Source: Ruegeria sp. R14_0
GTDB taxonomy: Bacteria; Pseudomonadota; Alphaproteobacteria; Rhodobacterales; Rhodobacteraceae
DNA length: 64,000 nucleotides
Direction of reading: 5' to 3'
Assembly: GCF_017743975.1 (NCBI RefSeq)
Contig: NZ_JAGHRC010000001.1
Span: forward strand, 124,001-188,000
Part shown: positions 49,623 to 58,279 of the stretch, in pieces
How positions within the stretch are numbered: the first letter of the stretch is position 1
How the letters are laid out: every line of letters begins with the position of its first letter
Position numbers and translations under genes: made by a program
Notes under the pieces: model-generated
Seen by the model: the letters and a program-made list of their open reading frames with translations, nothing else
Told to the model about the DNA's origin: nothing
The model's database searches: none

Positions 49623-49832
49623 TTATTTCGTCGGAGTGATCTTGGTTGTCACCGTATCAACAGTGGCGTTGGTCAGAGCTTTTTCGACATCGTCTGACAG
49701 CGCGTTAGCACCTGCACCAACCTGCGTGTAGGCAACAGCGGCCAGGCCAACGATGGCTGCGGTCAGAACGACCCAGTCTACAGTTACGGCGCCGTCTTCG
49801 TCTTTGCGGAAGTTCTTGATGAACTTGATCAT
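49623..49832 (-). CDS. flp: Flp-type major pilin
   Basis: A 69-aa prepilin with a short basic leader (FIKNFRKDEDG, cleavage expected after G14) and mature sequence AVTVDWVVLTAAIVGLAAVA. The hydrophobic helix is followed by a hydrophilic tail (ALSDDVEKALTNATVDTVTT). Instead of the usual Glu-Tyr after cleavage, it has Asp-Trp at positions 5 and 6. A perfect AGGAGG site 8 bases upstream of the ATG predicts high translation, as for a major pilin. The TadV peptidase and assembly genes lie downstream on the same strand. Confidence 0.93.
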   Translation of the reverse strand: MIKFIKNFRKDEDGAVTVDWVVLTAAIVGLAAVAYTQVGAGANALSDDVEKALTNATVDTVTTKITPTK

Positions 49833-50185
49833 GTTACGTCCCTCCTAAAGGATCAAATTAGTCACTTAAACCTAGGGGCCTTCCAGAGCTTTCTCTCTCA
49901 GTCCGCTCCCGACCATCTCGGTATGGCACTATGATTGCCTGCTGTGCGTGGCAGGAATTGGGCCAAACCCCATTTTTTTTCGAAGAAGTTTAACTTTTTG
50001 ATAGTTTTTCCTGTAATGCGCTGATTGGAAAGGAAAAAAAAGTTTCGCAGACCGAGGTTCCCACGTCGCGCCGATGCAAAATTGCGGCAAATGAGGCGAA
50101 ATTGCCCCAATTCGCGGGGTTTTTCTGGCTTTACAGGCGGTTTCAGGGTTCAAATCAACCAAAAGATAAAACACGAGGCAGGCAA
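49833..50185. other. 353-base divergent region between flp and the lytic transglycosylase gene
   Basis: No gene is supported. It contains the flp leader with AGGAGG, a sigma-54-like element (49924-49938) facing right, and a very AT-rich block (about 49965-50045) with runs of T and of A. The promoter of flp should be between 49840 and 50050 on the minus strand, but I cannot assign its boxes with confidence. Confidence 0.5.
49924..49938 (+). promoter_or_regulatory. Sigma-54 (RpoN) -24/-12 promoter element
   Basis: TGGCAC, five bases, TTGC. The GG and GC pairs are exactly 12 bases apart, matching the sigma-54 consensus without a mismatch. It points to the lytic transglycosylase gene, whose ATG is about 235 bases past the expected start site near 49950. 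Confidence 0.55.
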
Positions 50186-51055
50186 ATGAATCTCCGGGAC
50201 GCAATGACTTGCGCCGGTTTGGCGGTATTGGTGATGACTGGCCCTGTGCCGGTCATGGCAAGCGAGATCGAACCACGGGGCGTCTACAAGCGGATCAAGG
50301 CCCCCAAGCCGGGTACCCGACCGCGCGTGACGGTTCAGATTACACCAGAAGAGCACGCCAAAGCACCGTCTGCGCCCAGCACGGGCACCGCAATCGTTGA
50401 GCCTGAGATTATTGCGCGTACGCGTGTCACTCCTCCGTCTGTTCCGGGTGCGGCGGGCGCGGGGAAAAAGCCCGCAGGGTCATACAAGGCGTTCTGGGAG
50501 CGGATCTCGCCTGCCTTGGCGGAGGCTGGGTCGGGACGTTTGAACGATGCCATTAAAGCCCTGGCGGCAACCAATGTCGCCTCGCCGCGTTTGCAGACCT
50601 TGCAAGACATCGCTCAGCAACGCGGAGTAGATATTCTGCGCTCTACCGTGGGCACGAATGTCTCACCGGCACTGGTGCTCGCCGTTATTTCGGTAGAATC
50701 AGCCGGTCGCACCAACGCCGTCAGCTCAGCCGGGGCGCAGGGATTGATGCAACTGATGCCTGCAACCGCAAAAAGGTTCGGGGTTAGGGACAGTATGCAG
50801 CCGTCGCAGAACATCGCGGGGGGTGTCAAATACCTGAATTGGCTGATGGAAGAATTCGGCAACGACCCGATTCTCGTCCTGGCAGGGTACAATGCCGGTG
50901 AAGGAGCTGTGCGTAAGCATGACGGTGTACCGCCTTATGCCGAGACCCGCGACTATGTCCCAAAGGTGCTTGCAGCGTTTCAGGTTGCGCGGGCTTTGTG
51001 TTCGACGCCGCCTCAACTGATTACGGATGGCTGCGTATTCCAAACACAGAATTGA
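50186..51055 (+). CDS. Lytic murein transglycosylase (SLT domain)
   Basis: Periplasmic peptidoglycan-cleaving enzyme of 289 aa. A signal peptide (LAVLVMTGPVPVMA) is followed by a proline-rich linker and a C-terminal goose-lysozyme-like SLT domain with catalytic E171 (ISVESAGRTNA), AGAQGLMQLMPATAK near residue 182, and AGYNAGEGAVRKH near residue 232. Two cysteines at the C terminus (ALCSTPP, DGCVF) may form a disulfide. I start at 50186 with GAGGCAGG upstream. It lies head-to-head with flp, so a role in opening the wall for the pilus is plausible. Confidence 0.9.
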   Translation: MNLRDAMTCAGLAVLVMTGPVPVMASEIEPRGVYKRIKAPKPGTRPRVTVQITPEEHAKAPSAPSTGTAIVEPEIIARTRVTPPSVPGAAGAGKKPAGSYKAFWERISPALAEAGSGRLNDAIKALAATNVASPRLQTLQDIAQQRGVDILRSTVGTNVSPALVLAVISVESAGRTNAVSSAGAQGLMQLMPATAKRFGVRDSMQPSQNIAGGVKYLNWLMEEFGNDPILVLAGYNAGEGAVRKHDGVPPYAETRDYVPKVLAAFQVARALCSTPPQLITDGCVFQTQN

Positions 51056-51060
51056 AGTAA

Positions 51061-51088
51061 GGCCCACCAGAGTTTGGTGGGCCTTTTT
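51061..51088 (+). terminator. Terminator of the lytic transglycosylase gene
   Basis: A 9-bp perfect stem (51061-51069 with 51075-51083), 5-base loop and five T residues. It begins 5 bases after the stop and separates it from the converging scoB. Confidence 0.93.
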
Positions 51089-51100
51089 CAGCGATCGGCG

Positions 51101-51727
51101 TCAGTTGACGATGTTGGCCTCGGTTGCGGCGCGAATTTCGTCTTCGGTCACGCCCTCGGCGATCTCAATGATCTTCAAGCCACCCTCAACTACGTCCAGA
51201 ACGCCCAGATTGGTGATAATACGGTTCACCACCTTCTTGCCGGTCAGGGGCAGGGTGCATTTCTTCAGCAGCTTGGACTTTCCGTGCTTGTTGGTGTGAT
51301 CCATTACTACGATCACGCGGCCAACGCCTGCCACAAGGTCCATTGCGCCGCCCATGCCCTTTACCAGCACGCCGGGAATCATCCAGTTCGCAAGATCGCC
51401 TTCTTCATCGACCTCCATCGCGCCAAGAACGGCGGCTGCGATCTTGCCGCCACGGATCATCGCAAACGAGGTCGCGCTGTCGAAATAGGCGGTGCGGGAC
51501 AATTCGGTGATGGTCTGCTTGCCCGCGTTGATCAGATCGGGATCTTCTTCGCCTTCAAAGGGGAAGGGGCCCATGCCCAGCATGCCGTTCTCGGATTGCA
51601 GGGTAATGTCCTTGTCGCCAACATAGTTTGCCACCAGCGTCGGAATACCGATGCCGAGGTTCACATACATGCCGTCTTCAAGCTCTTGCGCCGCACGCGC
51701 GGCCATCTGATTGCGATCCCAGGGCAT
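51101..51727 (-). CDS. scoB: CoA-transferase subunit B (3-oxoacid CoA-transferase type)
   Basis: Beta subunit, 208 aa, of a family I CoA-transferase. It has VNLGIGIPTLVANY near residue 22 and the catalytic glutamate E46 in SENGMLGMGP. The A and B subunits exchange CoA between succinyl-CoA and acetoacetate (ketone body or poly-hydroxybutyrate metabolism), though other acid pairs are possible. Its ATG shares a base with the scoA stop (TAATG), so the subunits are coupled. Confidence 0.9.
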   Translation of the reverse strand: MPWDRNQMAARAAQELEDGMYVNLGIGIPTLVANYVGDKDITLQSENGMLGMGPFPFEGEEDPDLINAGKQTITELSRTAYFDSATSFAMIRGGKIAAAVLGAMEVDEEGDLANWMIPGVLVKGMGGAMDLVAGVGRVIVVMDHTNKHGKSKLLKKCTLPLTGKKVVNRIITNLGVLDVVEGGLKIIEIAEGVTEDEIRAATEANIVN

Positions 51728-52431
51728 TATGCTTCCTCCTTCTTACGGGTGGTGCGTTGTTCGATGCGCTTTTCGTGTTCGCCCTGAATAATGCGGTGCA
51801 CGTAGATACCGGGCAGGTGGATCGCGTCAGGGTCCAGCGAGCCGCGGGGCACGATCTCTTCAACCTCGGCGATGCAGATCTTGCCGCAGGTTGCAGCTGG
51901 CACGTTAAAGTTCCGAGCGGTCTTGCGGAAGATCAGGTTGCCGGTGTCGTCGGCTTTCCAGGCTTTGACAATGGCCAGATCGGCAAAGATGCCTTCTTCC
52001 AGAATATAGGTCTCGCCGCTGAAGTCTTTGTGCTCTTTGCCTTCGGCGATCACGGTGCCCACGCCGGTCTTGGTATAGAAACCGGGAATGCCCGCACCAC
52101 CGGCGCGCATACGTTCGGCCAGAGTGCCTTGGGGGTTGAACTCCAGCTCCAGCTCACCGCTCAGGTACTGGCGCATGAATTCGGCGTTTTCACCGACGTA
52201 AGAGCTGATCATCTTTTTGACCTGCTTGGTCTGCAGCAGGATGCCGATCCCGAAATCGTCGACGCCGGCGTTGTTCGAGGCAAAGGTCAGGTTCTGAGCA
52301 CCCGAGTCCTTGATCGCCTCAAGCAGCAGTTCGGGAATACCGCACAGGCCAAAACCGCCCGCTGCGATCATCATGCCGTCCGTGATCACTCCATCGAGCG
52401 CCTCGGTGGCATTGGCATAGACTTTCTTCAT
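51727..52431 (-). CDS. scoA: CoA-transferase subunit A (3-oxoacid CoA-transferase type)
   Basis: Alpha subunit, 234 aa, with the CoA-binding signature AAGGFGLCGIPELLLEAI near residue 23. The start at 52431 is preferred to an in-frame ATG at 52482, since GGGGGAG lies 5 bases upstream and the protein then begins MKKVYANATEALDG as in the family. The gene pair faces the lytic transglycosylase and follows topA on the same strand. Confidence 0.9.
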   Translation of the reverse strand: MKKVYANATEALDGVITDGMMIAAGGFGLCGIPELLLEAIKDSGAQNLTFASNNAGVDDFGIGILLQTKQVKKMISSYVGENAEFMRQYLSGELELEFNPQGTLAERMRAGGAGIPGFYTKTGVGTVIAEGKEHKDFSGETYILEEGIFADLAIVKAWKADDTGNLIFRKTARNFNVPAATCGKICIAEVEEIVPRGSLDPDAIHLPGIYVHRIIQGEHEKRIEQRTTRKKEEA

Positions 52432-52533
52432 GGAAAACTCCCCCAATGACATGGTGATGGGCAGGTTGTGCCGCCACGTCACGGGGAAGTCAATGAAACC
52501 AAGGGGTAGGTGGTATTTCTACCTAACCGGCCG

Positions 52534-55161
52534 TCAGGTGGCCGCCTTTTTGGTCGTTTTCTTGGTTGTTGCTTTTTTCTTGGGGGCGGCCTTTTTCTTG
52601 GTCCCCTTCTTAGCAGCACGCTCGTTGACCAGTTCGATGGCCATTTCCTGTGTCACGTCCTCGGGCTTGATGTCCTTGGGAATGGTCGCGTTGACTTTTT
52701 CCCACTTCACATATGGCCCGTAGCGCCCATCCAGAACCTGCATCGGGCCGCCATCGGGGTGTTCTCCAAGCTCTTTAAGCGGCTTGGCTGCTGCGCGACG
52801 GCCTCGGCCAGGGTTGGCGCGCTTCTCGGCCAGCATCTCGACCGCGCGGTTCATGCCGATCTCGAACACGTCGTTGGGGTCTTTGAGGTTGGCGTAAACC
52901 GGCTTGGCCTCTTCCGGCAGCTGATGCATCAGATACGGCCCGAACCGCCCGAAGTTGGAGCTGATCATGCCGCCTTCAGGGTGTTCGCCAATCTGACGTG
53001 GCAGTGACAGCAGCGTCAGTGCTTTGTCGAGGTCCATGTCATCCTTGCTCCACCCTCGGGGCAGCGAGGCGCGTGGAGGCTTCTTGTTCTCTGGCGTCGG
53101 CTCTCCGCGCTGAACATAGGGGCCAAAACGGCCGGACTTCAGCCAGATCTCATCGCCTGCGTCCTCGCCCAGCAGGCGTTCTTCGCCTTCGGCCCCCTCG
53201 CCAGCGATGGGGCGGGTATAGGTGCATTCGGGATAGTTGCCGCAACCGACAAACCCACCGGTGCGGGACGTTTTAAGGTGCAAACGGCCCACGCCGCATT
53301 TCGGGCAGATCCGAGGGTCTGAGCCGTCTTCGCGGGGCGGATAAAGCTGCGGTGCCAACGCTTCGTCCAGCTTGTCCAGCACTTCGGAAATCCGCAACTC
53401 GGACGTCTCGCCAATTGCGGCCGAAAAATCGCGCCAGAATTTGCCCAGCAGGTCCTTGTAGTCGCGGTCCCCGGCGCTGACGTCGTCCAGCTGTTCTTCC
53501 AGATTCGCAGTGAACTCGTAGCCCACATACTGACGGAAGAAGTTCAGCAGGAAAATTGTAACAATCCGGCCTTTTTCTTCGGGGATCAGCCGGTTCTTGT
53601 CCTTGCGCACATATTCGCGGTCCTGAATCGTGGTCACGATCGACGCGTAGGTCGAGGGGCGGCCAATCCCCAACTCTTCCATCCGTTTGACCAGCGTAGC
53701 TTCGGTATATCGCGGAGGGGGTTGGGTGTGGTGCTGCAGGGCCAGAACGGTTTCGTTGTCAGACAGAATGGCAGCCTTGTCCGAATCTCCCGTCGCCTTG
53801 GCGAACTGATCCCGCAACGAGGTCTTGGCAAAGCGTGCAGGATCGCCCTGCATGATCTGGGGCAGGCGCTTTTCATCCTCGTCGGCCACATCATCGCGAC
53901 CTTCTTCGTAGACGCGCATAAACCCGTCAAACAGCACCACCTGACCCGTAGCGCGCAGACCGACCTGACCGTCATCGCTGCCGATCTCGACGGTGGTCCG
54001 TTCCAGTCGGGCGGCTGCCATCTGACAGGCAATCGTACGCTTCCAGATCAGATCATAAAGCTTGCGCTGATCTTCATCGGTGACTTTCAGCGCCTTGGCA
54101 TCAAGCGACATATCCGTAGGGCGAATGCACTCGTGCGCTTCCTGCGCATTCTTGGCCTTGTTCTTGTAAATACGAGGGCTGTCCGGCACGTATTCTGCAC
54201 CGTAACGATCCGTAATGGCGTCGCGCGCAGCAGCCACAGCCTCGGGCGCCATGTCGATACCGTCGGTCCGCATATAGGTAATGTAACCCGCTTCATACAG
54301 CCGCTGTGCTACCTGCATCGCATGACGCGCGCCCATGCCGAACTTGCGGCTGGCCTCTTGCTGCAGGGTCGAGGTCATGAAGGGCGCGCTGGGGTTGCGC
54401 GCGGCTGGCTTGGCCTCGACCGAGGTGACGCTGAGTGCGCGACTGGTGATGGCCTGAACCGCCAGCTCGGCCTGAGTGGCGTTAGATAAATCGTGTTTGT
54501 CCAGCTTTTTGCCGGCCAGAGTGACCAGGCGCGCCTCATAGGTCTGACCGCGCGGTGTTTCGAAAAGCGCTTTGACCGACCAGTATTCGACCGGTTTGAA
54601 CGCTTCGATCTCCATCTCGCGTTCGACGATCAGGCGCAGACAAACAGATTGCACACGACCCGCAGACCGGGCCCCCGGAAGTTTTCGCCACAGAACCGGC
54701 GACAGGTTAAAGCCGACCAGATAGTCCAGCGCGCGGCGGGCCAGATAGGCCTCAACCAGCGGCATGTCGACTTCACGGGGGCTCTGCATCGCCTCGGTGA
54801 CCGCGTCCTTGGTGATTGCGTTGAACGTCACGCGGCTGACCGGTGTGTCCTTTTTGATCGAACGGCGCTTGGTCAGCGCCTCCTGCAGGTGCCAGCTGAT
54901 GGCCTCGCCCTCACGATCGGGGTCGGTCGCGAGGATCAGAGCGTTGTCTTCCTTCAGGGCGTCGGCGATGGCTTTGACGTGTTTGCGGCTGTCGTTCCCG
55001 ACCTCCCATTTCATCGCAAATTCATGCTCGGGATCGACAGAACCATCCTTTGGTGGCAGGTCCCGAACATGCCCATAGGACGCCAGAACCGTGTAGTCGG
55101 GGCCAAGATATTTGTTGATTGTTTTGGCCTTGGCAGGAGATTCTACAACAACTACAGGCAT
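52534..55161 (-). CDS. topA: DNA topoisomerase I
   Basis: Type IA topoisomerase relaxing negative supercoils, 875 aa. The Toprim domain starts VVVVESPAKAKTI and has the acidic triad ATDPDREGEAISWHL near residue 82; the catalytic tyrosine lies in GYITYMRTDG near residue 297. Towards the C terminus there is a zinc ribbon (CPKCG...CGNYPEC, about residues 620-650), then Topo_C repeats (GRFGPYV, FGRFGPYLMHQLP, GRYGPYVKW) and a lysine-rich tail. CGAGG precedes the ATG. It is probably single; dprA starts 1.3 kb upstream on the same strand. Confidence 0.97.
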   Translation of the reverse strand: MPVVVVESPAKAKTINKYLGPDYTVLASYGHVRDLPPKDGSVDPEHEFAMKWEVGNDSRKHVKAIADALKEDNALILATDPDREGEAISWHLQEALTKRRSIKKDTPVSRVTFNAITKDAVTEAMQSPREVDMPLVEAYLARRALDYLVGFNLSPVLWRKLPGARSAGRVQSVCLRLIVEREMEIEAFKPVEYWSVKALFETPRGQTYEARLVTLAGKKLDKHDLSNATQAELAVQAITSRALSVTSVEAKPAARNPSAPFMTSTLQQEASRKFGMGARHAMQVAQRLYEAGYITYMRTDGIDMAPEAVAAARDAITDRYGAEYVPDSPRIYKNKAKNAQEAHECIRPTDMSLDAKALKVTDEDQRKLYDLIWKRTIACQMAAARLERTTVEIGSDDGQVGLRATGQVVLFDGFMRVYEEGRDDVADEDEKRLPQIMQGDPARFAKTSLRDQFAKATGDSDKAAILSDNETVLALQHHTQPPPRYTEATLVKRMEELGIGRPSTYASIVTTIQDREYVRKDKNRLIPEEKGRIVTIFLLNFFRQYVGYEFTANLEEQLDDVSAGDRDYKDLLGKFWRDFSAAIGETSELRISEVLDKLDEALAPQLYPPREDGSDPRICPKCGVGRLHLKTSRTGGFVGCGNYPECTYTRPIAGEGAEGEERLLGEDAGDEIWLKSGRFGPYVQRGEPTPENKKPPRASLPRGWSKDDMDLDKALTLLSLPRQIGEHPEGGMISSNFGRFGPYLMHQLPEEAKPVYANLKDPNDVFEIGMNRAVEMLAEKRANPGRGRRAAAKPLKELGEHPDGGPMQVLDGRYGPYVKWEKVNATIPKDIKPEDVTQEMAIELVNERAAKKGTKKKAAPKKKATTKKTTKKAAT

Positions 55162-55321
55162 TTAAGGGAAAACCTCGCTCGACAGAATGTGCGCCTTCTA
55201 TGATCGTGCAAAATGTGGAGGGCAAGGGCGAATTGTCAATGCGTTCCTTTGAACACATCAATTACGCGGCGTTTTCAAAGGCCTGACCGGGATGTAAAAG
55301 CGCAGACTCGGCTTTGACCAG

Positions 55322-56452
55322 CTACGCAGTCAATGACAACAACCCGCCCGGTTGACGCTGAATACGTCCGTCGAGTTCCAGATCAATCAGAGCCGGGCCA
55401 ATCTCACCCGCCGTAGCAGCGATGTCGCGGATCAACTGATCCTCGGCCATTGGGGACGGTCCAAGCCGCGCCAGAATCTCTTGGTGCAGCGGAGCGCCTT
55501 TGACGGAGGGTAGTGTATGCAACTCGGGCATGCTCGGTTCGAGAATCGGCTGTGCGTCCTGTTTCGGTAGGGCTTCAATCACGTCTTCGGCCGACCGTAT
55601 CAGAGTCGCCCCGTCGCGGATCAGCAGGTTGCATCCCGCAGCCCGGGCGTCAAAGGGATGCCCGGGGACGGCCAAGACCTCACGCCCCTGATCCAAAGCG
55701 TCCCGCGCCGTGATCAGGCTGCCGGACTTGGCGGCTGCTTCGACCACGACGACCGCTTGGGCAAGGCCCGAAATGATCCTGTTCCGACGGGGAAAGTGAC
55801 GCGCTTGCGGGGTGACGCCCATGGGTTGTTCCGACACGCGCACTCCGGTCTGGGCGATCTTGTCCGCGAGGGATGCGTTTTCGGCCGGGTAAACCACATC
55901 GACCCCACCTGCCATAACGGCGACGGTACCTGTGTCGATGGTCGCAAGATGGGCAGCAGTATCGATCCCGCGCGCCAGGCCCGAAACAATGACATACCCT
56001 TGTTTGCCGAGGTCCGTTGCCAACCCCCGCGCCATGCGCGTGCCCAGCGACGAACAGTTGCGCGCGCCGACCATAGCGATCGCCTGACGCTTCAGCAGAG
56101 AGACATCGCCAATTGCCCACAGCATTGGCGGCGCATCAGTCAAGTCATTCAACGCGCTTGGGAAATCGGCGGACCCAAGGCACAAAAGTTGGGCATTCGC
56201 GGCTTTTGCCGCCCTGAGTTCCGCCTCAATCACGCCGGGCGGGCAAATTTCATACCCATCAATTCCGGCAGCGCGTGCCATTTCAGGCAGCGCGGACAGC
56301 GCATTCTGCGCCGAGCCATGTTCCCGCAGCAGCCGCCGAAACGTCGCCGGACCAACCTTGCGAGAGCGCAACAGACGAAGCCAGGAAAACCGGTCCTCTT
56401 CCGTGGTGGGTGGGAGTGTGGGGTGATAGGAAGAAAGCTGCTCTTCGGTCAT
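55322..56452 (-). CDS. dprA: DNA-processing protein DprA
   Basis: Binds incoming single-stranded DNA and loads RecA during natural transformation or gene transfer agent uptake. The 376-aa protein has an N-terminal SAM-like domain, the Rossmann core (VGARNCSSLGTRMARGLATD near residue 128 and VIVSGLARGIDTAAHL near 153, AVMAGGVDVVYPAEN near 180) and a C-terminal winged helix (about residues 310-370). GGAG precedes the ATG. Its upstream region contains two inverted repeats, listed separately. Confidence 0.95.
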   Translation of the reverse strand: MTEEQLSSYHPTLPPTTEEDRFSWLRLLRSRKVGPATFRRLLREHGSAQNALSALPEMARAAGIDGYEICPPGVIEAELRAAKAANAQLLCLGSADFPSALNDLTDAPPMLWAIGDVSLLKRQAIAMVGARNCSSLGTRMARGLATDLGKQGYVIVSGLARGIDTAAHLATIDTGTVAVMAGGVDVVYPAENASLADKIAQTGVRVSEQPMGVTPQARHFPRRNRIISGLAQAVVVVEAAAKSGSLITARDALDQGREVLAVPGHPFDARAAGCNLLIRDGATLIRSAEDVIEALPKQDAQPILEPSMPELHTLPSVKGAPLHQEILARLGPSPMAEDQLIRDIAATAGEIGPALIDLELDGRIQRQPGGLLSLTA

Positions 56453-56493
56453 CCGTTGCTCCGCCTGATTGCAGAACTGGTTTACGGCTGGCG

Positions 56494-56661
56494 GGGTTAA
56501 CAGCTTGTGAATCTCTTCAAATTATTCGGATAATTTTTCGAACTGGAGCGCTGTTCCTTTCCAACTGTTTGAAAGAATTGGAAGAAATTTTATCGCAAGA
56601 GTAAGGAAGCGGCCCAAACAGAGACCGCGATCCAGTGATGTCCGGCGCGCGCTGTTAACCC
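56494..56661. promoter_or_regulatory. Upstream region of dprA with paired GGGTTAACAGC motifs
   Basis: GGGTTAACAGC at 56494-56504 recurs as its exact reverse complement at 56651-56661. Each contains GTTAAC, a candidate CtrA half-site. Between them lies a separate dyad AATTAT-TCGG-ATAATT (56520-56535), 68 bases upstream of the dprA ATG. CtrA control of dprA is established in Rhodobacter capsulatus; here it is inferred from motifs. Confidence 0.4.
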
Positions 56662-56681
56662 TGAGCGGTGCTGATTCTGTG

Positions 56682-58103
56682 TCAGGCCGCCGACCCGCCG
56701 ACGGTCAGCCCATCCATCAGAACCGTTGGCTGGCCGACGCCGACTGGCACCCATTGGCCATCCTTGCCGCATGTGCCCATGCCCGGATCCAGCGCCATGT
56801 CGTTGCCCAGCCCGCGAATGCGTTTGAGCGCAGACGGGCCGTCTCCGATCAGGGTTGCACCTTTGACCGGGGCACCAATCTTGCCGTTCTCGACGCGGTA
56901 AGCTTCGGTGCACGAGAACACAAACTTCCCGTTGGTGATGTCCACCTGACCGCCTCCAAAGCCGACGGCCCAGATGCCGTCCTTGATATCAGCGACCAGG
57001 GATGCGGGATCGGCATCGCCGCTCAGCATCACGGTGTTAGTCATTCGCGGCATAGGTTTATGCGCATAGCTCTGACGTCGTCCGTTTCCGGTGGGCGCAA
57101 CCCCCATCAGGCGCGCGTTCTGGCGATCCTGCATGTATCCCGTCAGGATACCGTCTTCGATCAGAACCGTGCGCGAGCTGGGCGTACCTTCGTCATCCAA
57201 GGTGATCGAGCCACGACGATCCGGGATAGTGCCGTCATCCACAACCGTCACACCTTTCGAGGCGACCTGCTGGCCCATCAGACCGGCAAATGCAGAGCTG
57301 CCTTTTCGGTTGAAATCCCCTTCCAGCCCGTGCCCGATTGCTTCGTGCAGCAGGATGCCGGGCCAGCCGGGGCCGAGTGCGATTTCCATCACGCCGGCCG
57401 GGGCAGGGACTGCATCCAGATTAACCAGAGCGATCCGAAGCGCTTCACGCGCCTTGTCCTGCCAATCGGCTGCGTCGATCAGCCCGTCTAGCCCGACGCG
57501 CCCGCCACCGCCGGCCGAGCCGCTTTCACGGCGACCGTTTTGTTCAACGATGATCGAAACGCCCAGGCGTGTCATCGGGCGCACGTCGCGCACCAGAACC
57601 CCGTCGGGGCGCAGGATTTCGACTTCTTGAACGCTTGCCGCAATGGTTGCACTGACCTGTACCACACGGGAGTCCAGATCGCGGGCAAAAGCGTCGATCT
57701 CGCGCAGCGTCTCAATCTTGACCGGGAAATCGGCAGATTCGATCGGGTCTTCGTCCGTGTAAAGGCGCGTGTTTGTGGGGCGGGGCGCATCGGCCAGTGT
57801 GCCGCCGCCATCGCCAACCGCCAATCGCGCCGTCTCGGCTGCGCGTTTCAGGGCGGGGATCGAAACGTCGGTAGAATGTGCATATCCTGCGACTTCACCC
57901 TGAACGGCGCGCAGGCCGAACCCTTCGGAGGCGTCATAGGATGCGGTCTTCAAGCGGCCGTCGTCAAAGACCAGAGACTCGGATTTCCGCCTCTCAACAA
58001 ACAGTTCTCCATCCTCTGCCCCGGCAGTGGCTGACTGCAAAACCGCAAGTGCTTCGTCCCGCGGAATAGCGCTTTCAAATGGGCGAAACGGGTCGTTGGG
58101 CAT
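56682..58103 (-). CDS. tldD: Metalloprotease TldD
   Basis: Zinc protease of 473 aa that with PmbA (TldE) digests unfolded peptides and matures some peptide antibiotics. The metal motif HEAIGHGLEGD near residue 253 is the TldD form of HExxxH. The C-terminal half has GGSA at the end. The start at 58103 (AAGGT upstream) is taken over an in-frame upstream ATG at 58136, which lacks a site. It is divergent from ctaC, with an FNR-type box between. Confidence 0.95.
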   Translation of the reverse strand: MPNDPFRPFESAIPRDEALAVLQSATAGAEDGELFVERRKSESLVFDDGRLKTASYDASEGFGLRAVQGEVAGYAHSTDVSIPALKRAAETARLAVGDGGGTLADAPRPTNTRLYTDEDPIESADFPVKIETLREIDAFARDLDSRVVQVSATIAASVQEVEILRPDGVLVRDVRPMTRLGVSIIVEQNGRRESGSAGGGGRVGLDGLIDAADWQDKAREALRIALVNLDAVPAPAGVMEIALGPGWPGILLHEAIGHGLEGDFNRKGSSAFAGLMGQQVASKGVTVVDDGTIPDRRGSITLDDEGTPSSRTVLIEDGILTGYMQDRQNARLMGVAPTGNGRRQSYAHKPMPRMTNTVMLSGDADPASLVADIKDGIWAVGFGGGQVDITNGKFVFSCTEAYRVENGKIGAPVKGATLIGDGPSALKRIRGLGNDMALDPGMGTCGKDGQWVPVGVGQPTVLMDGLTVGGSAA

Positions 58104-58122
58104 GGGTTGGGACCTTTCGAGT

Positions 58123-58136
58123 TTGATCCAGATCAA
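58123..58136. promoter_or_regulatory. FNR/FnrL-type box between tldD and ctaC
   Basis: TTGAT-CCAG-ATCAA, a perfect match to the FNR consensus (TTGAT-N4-ATCAA). It lies 19 bases upstream of the tldD start and 143 bases upstream of ctaC. A plausible -35 (TTGACG, 58150-58155) and -10 (TCTACC, 58172-58177) for ctaC lie just to its right. Confidence 0.7.
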
Positions 58137-58279
58137 AAATAGCGTCTGTTTGACGCAAGCATTTTGCTTTATCTACCCGTCGGAATATGGTTTTTAACGC
58201 GGCCAAAGACAACGGGAGAGGTGCGACTGATTCACACCTTTTCGCCAGAGAAGCAAAGATCAGACGATCAGGACAGAAA

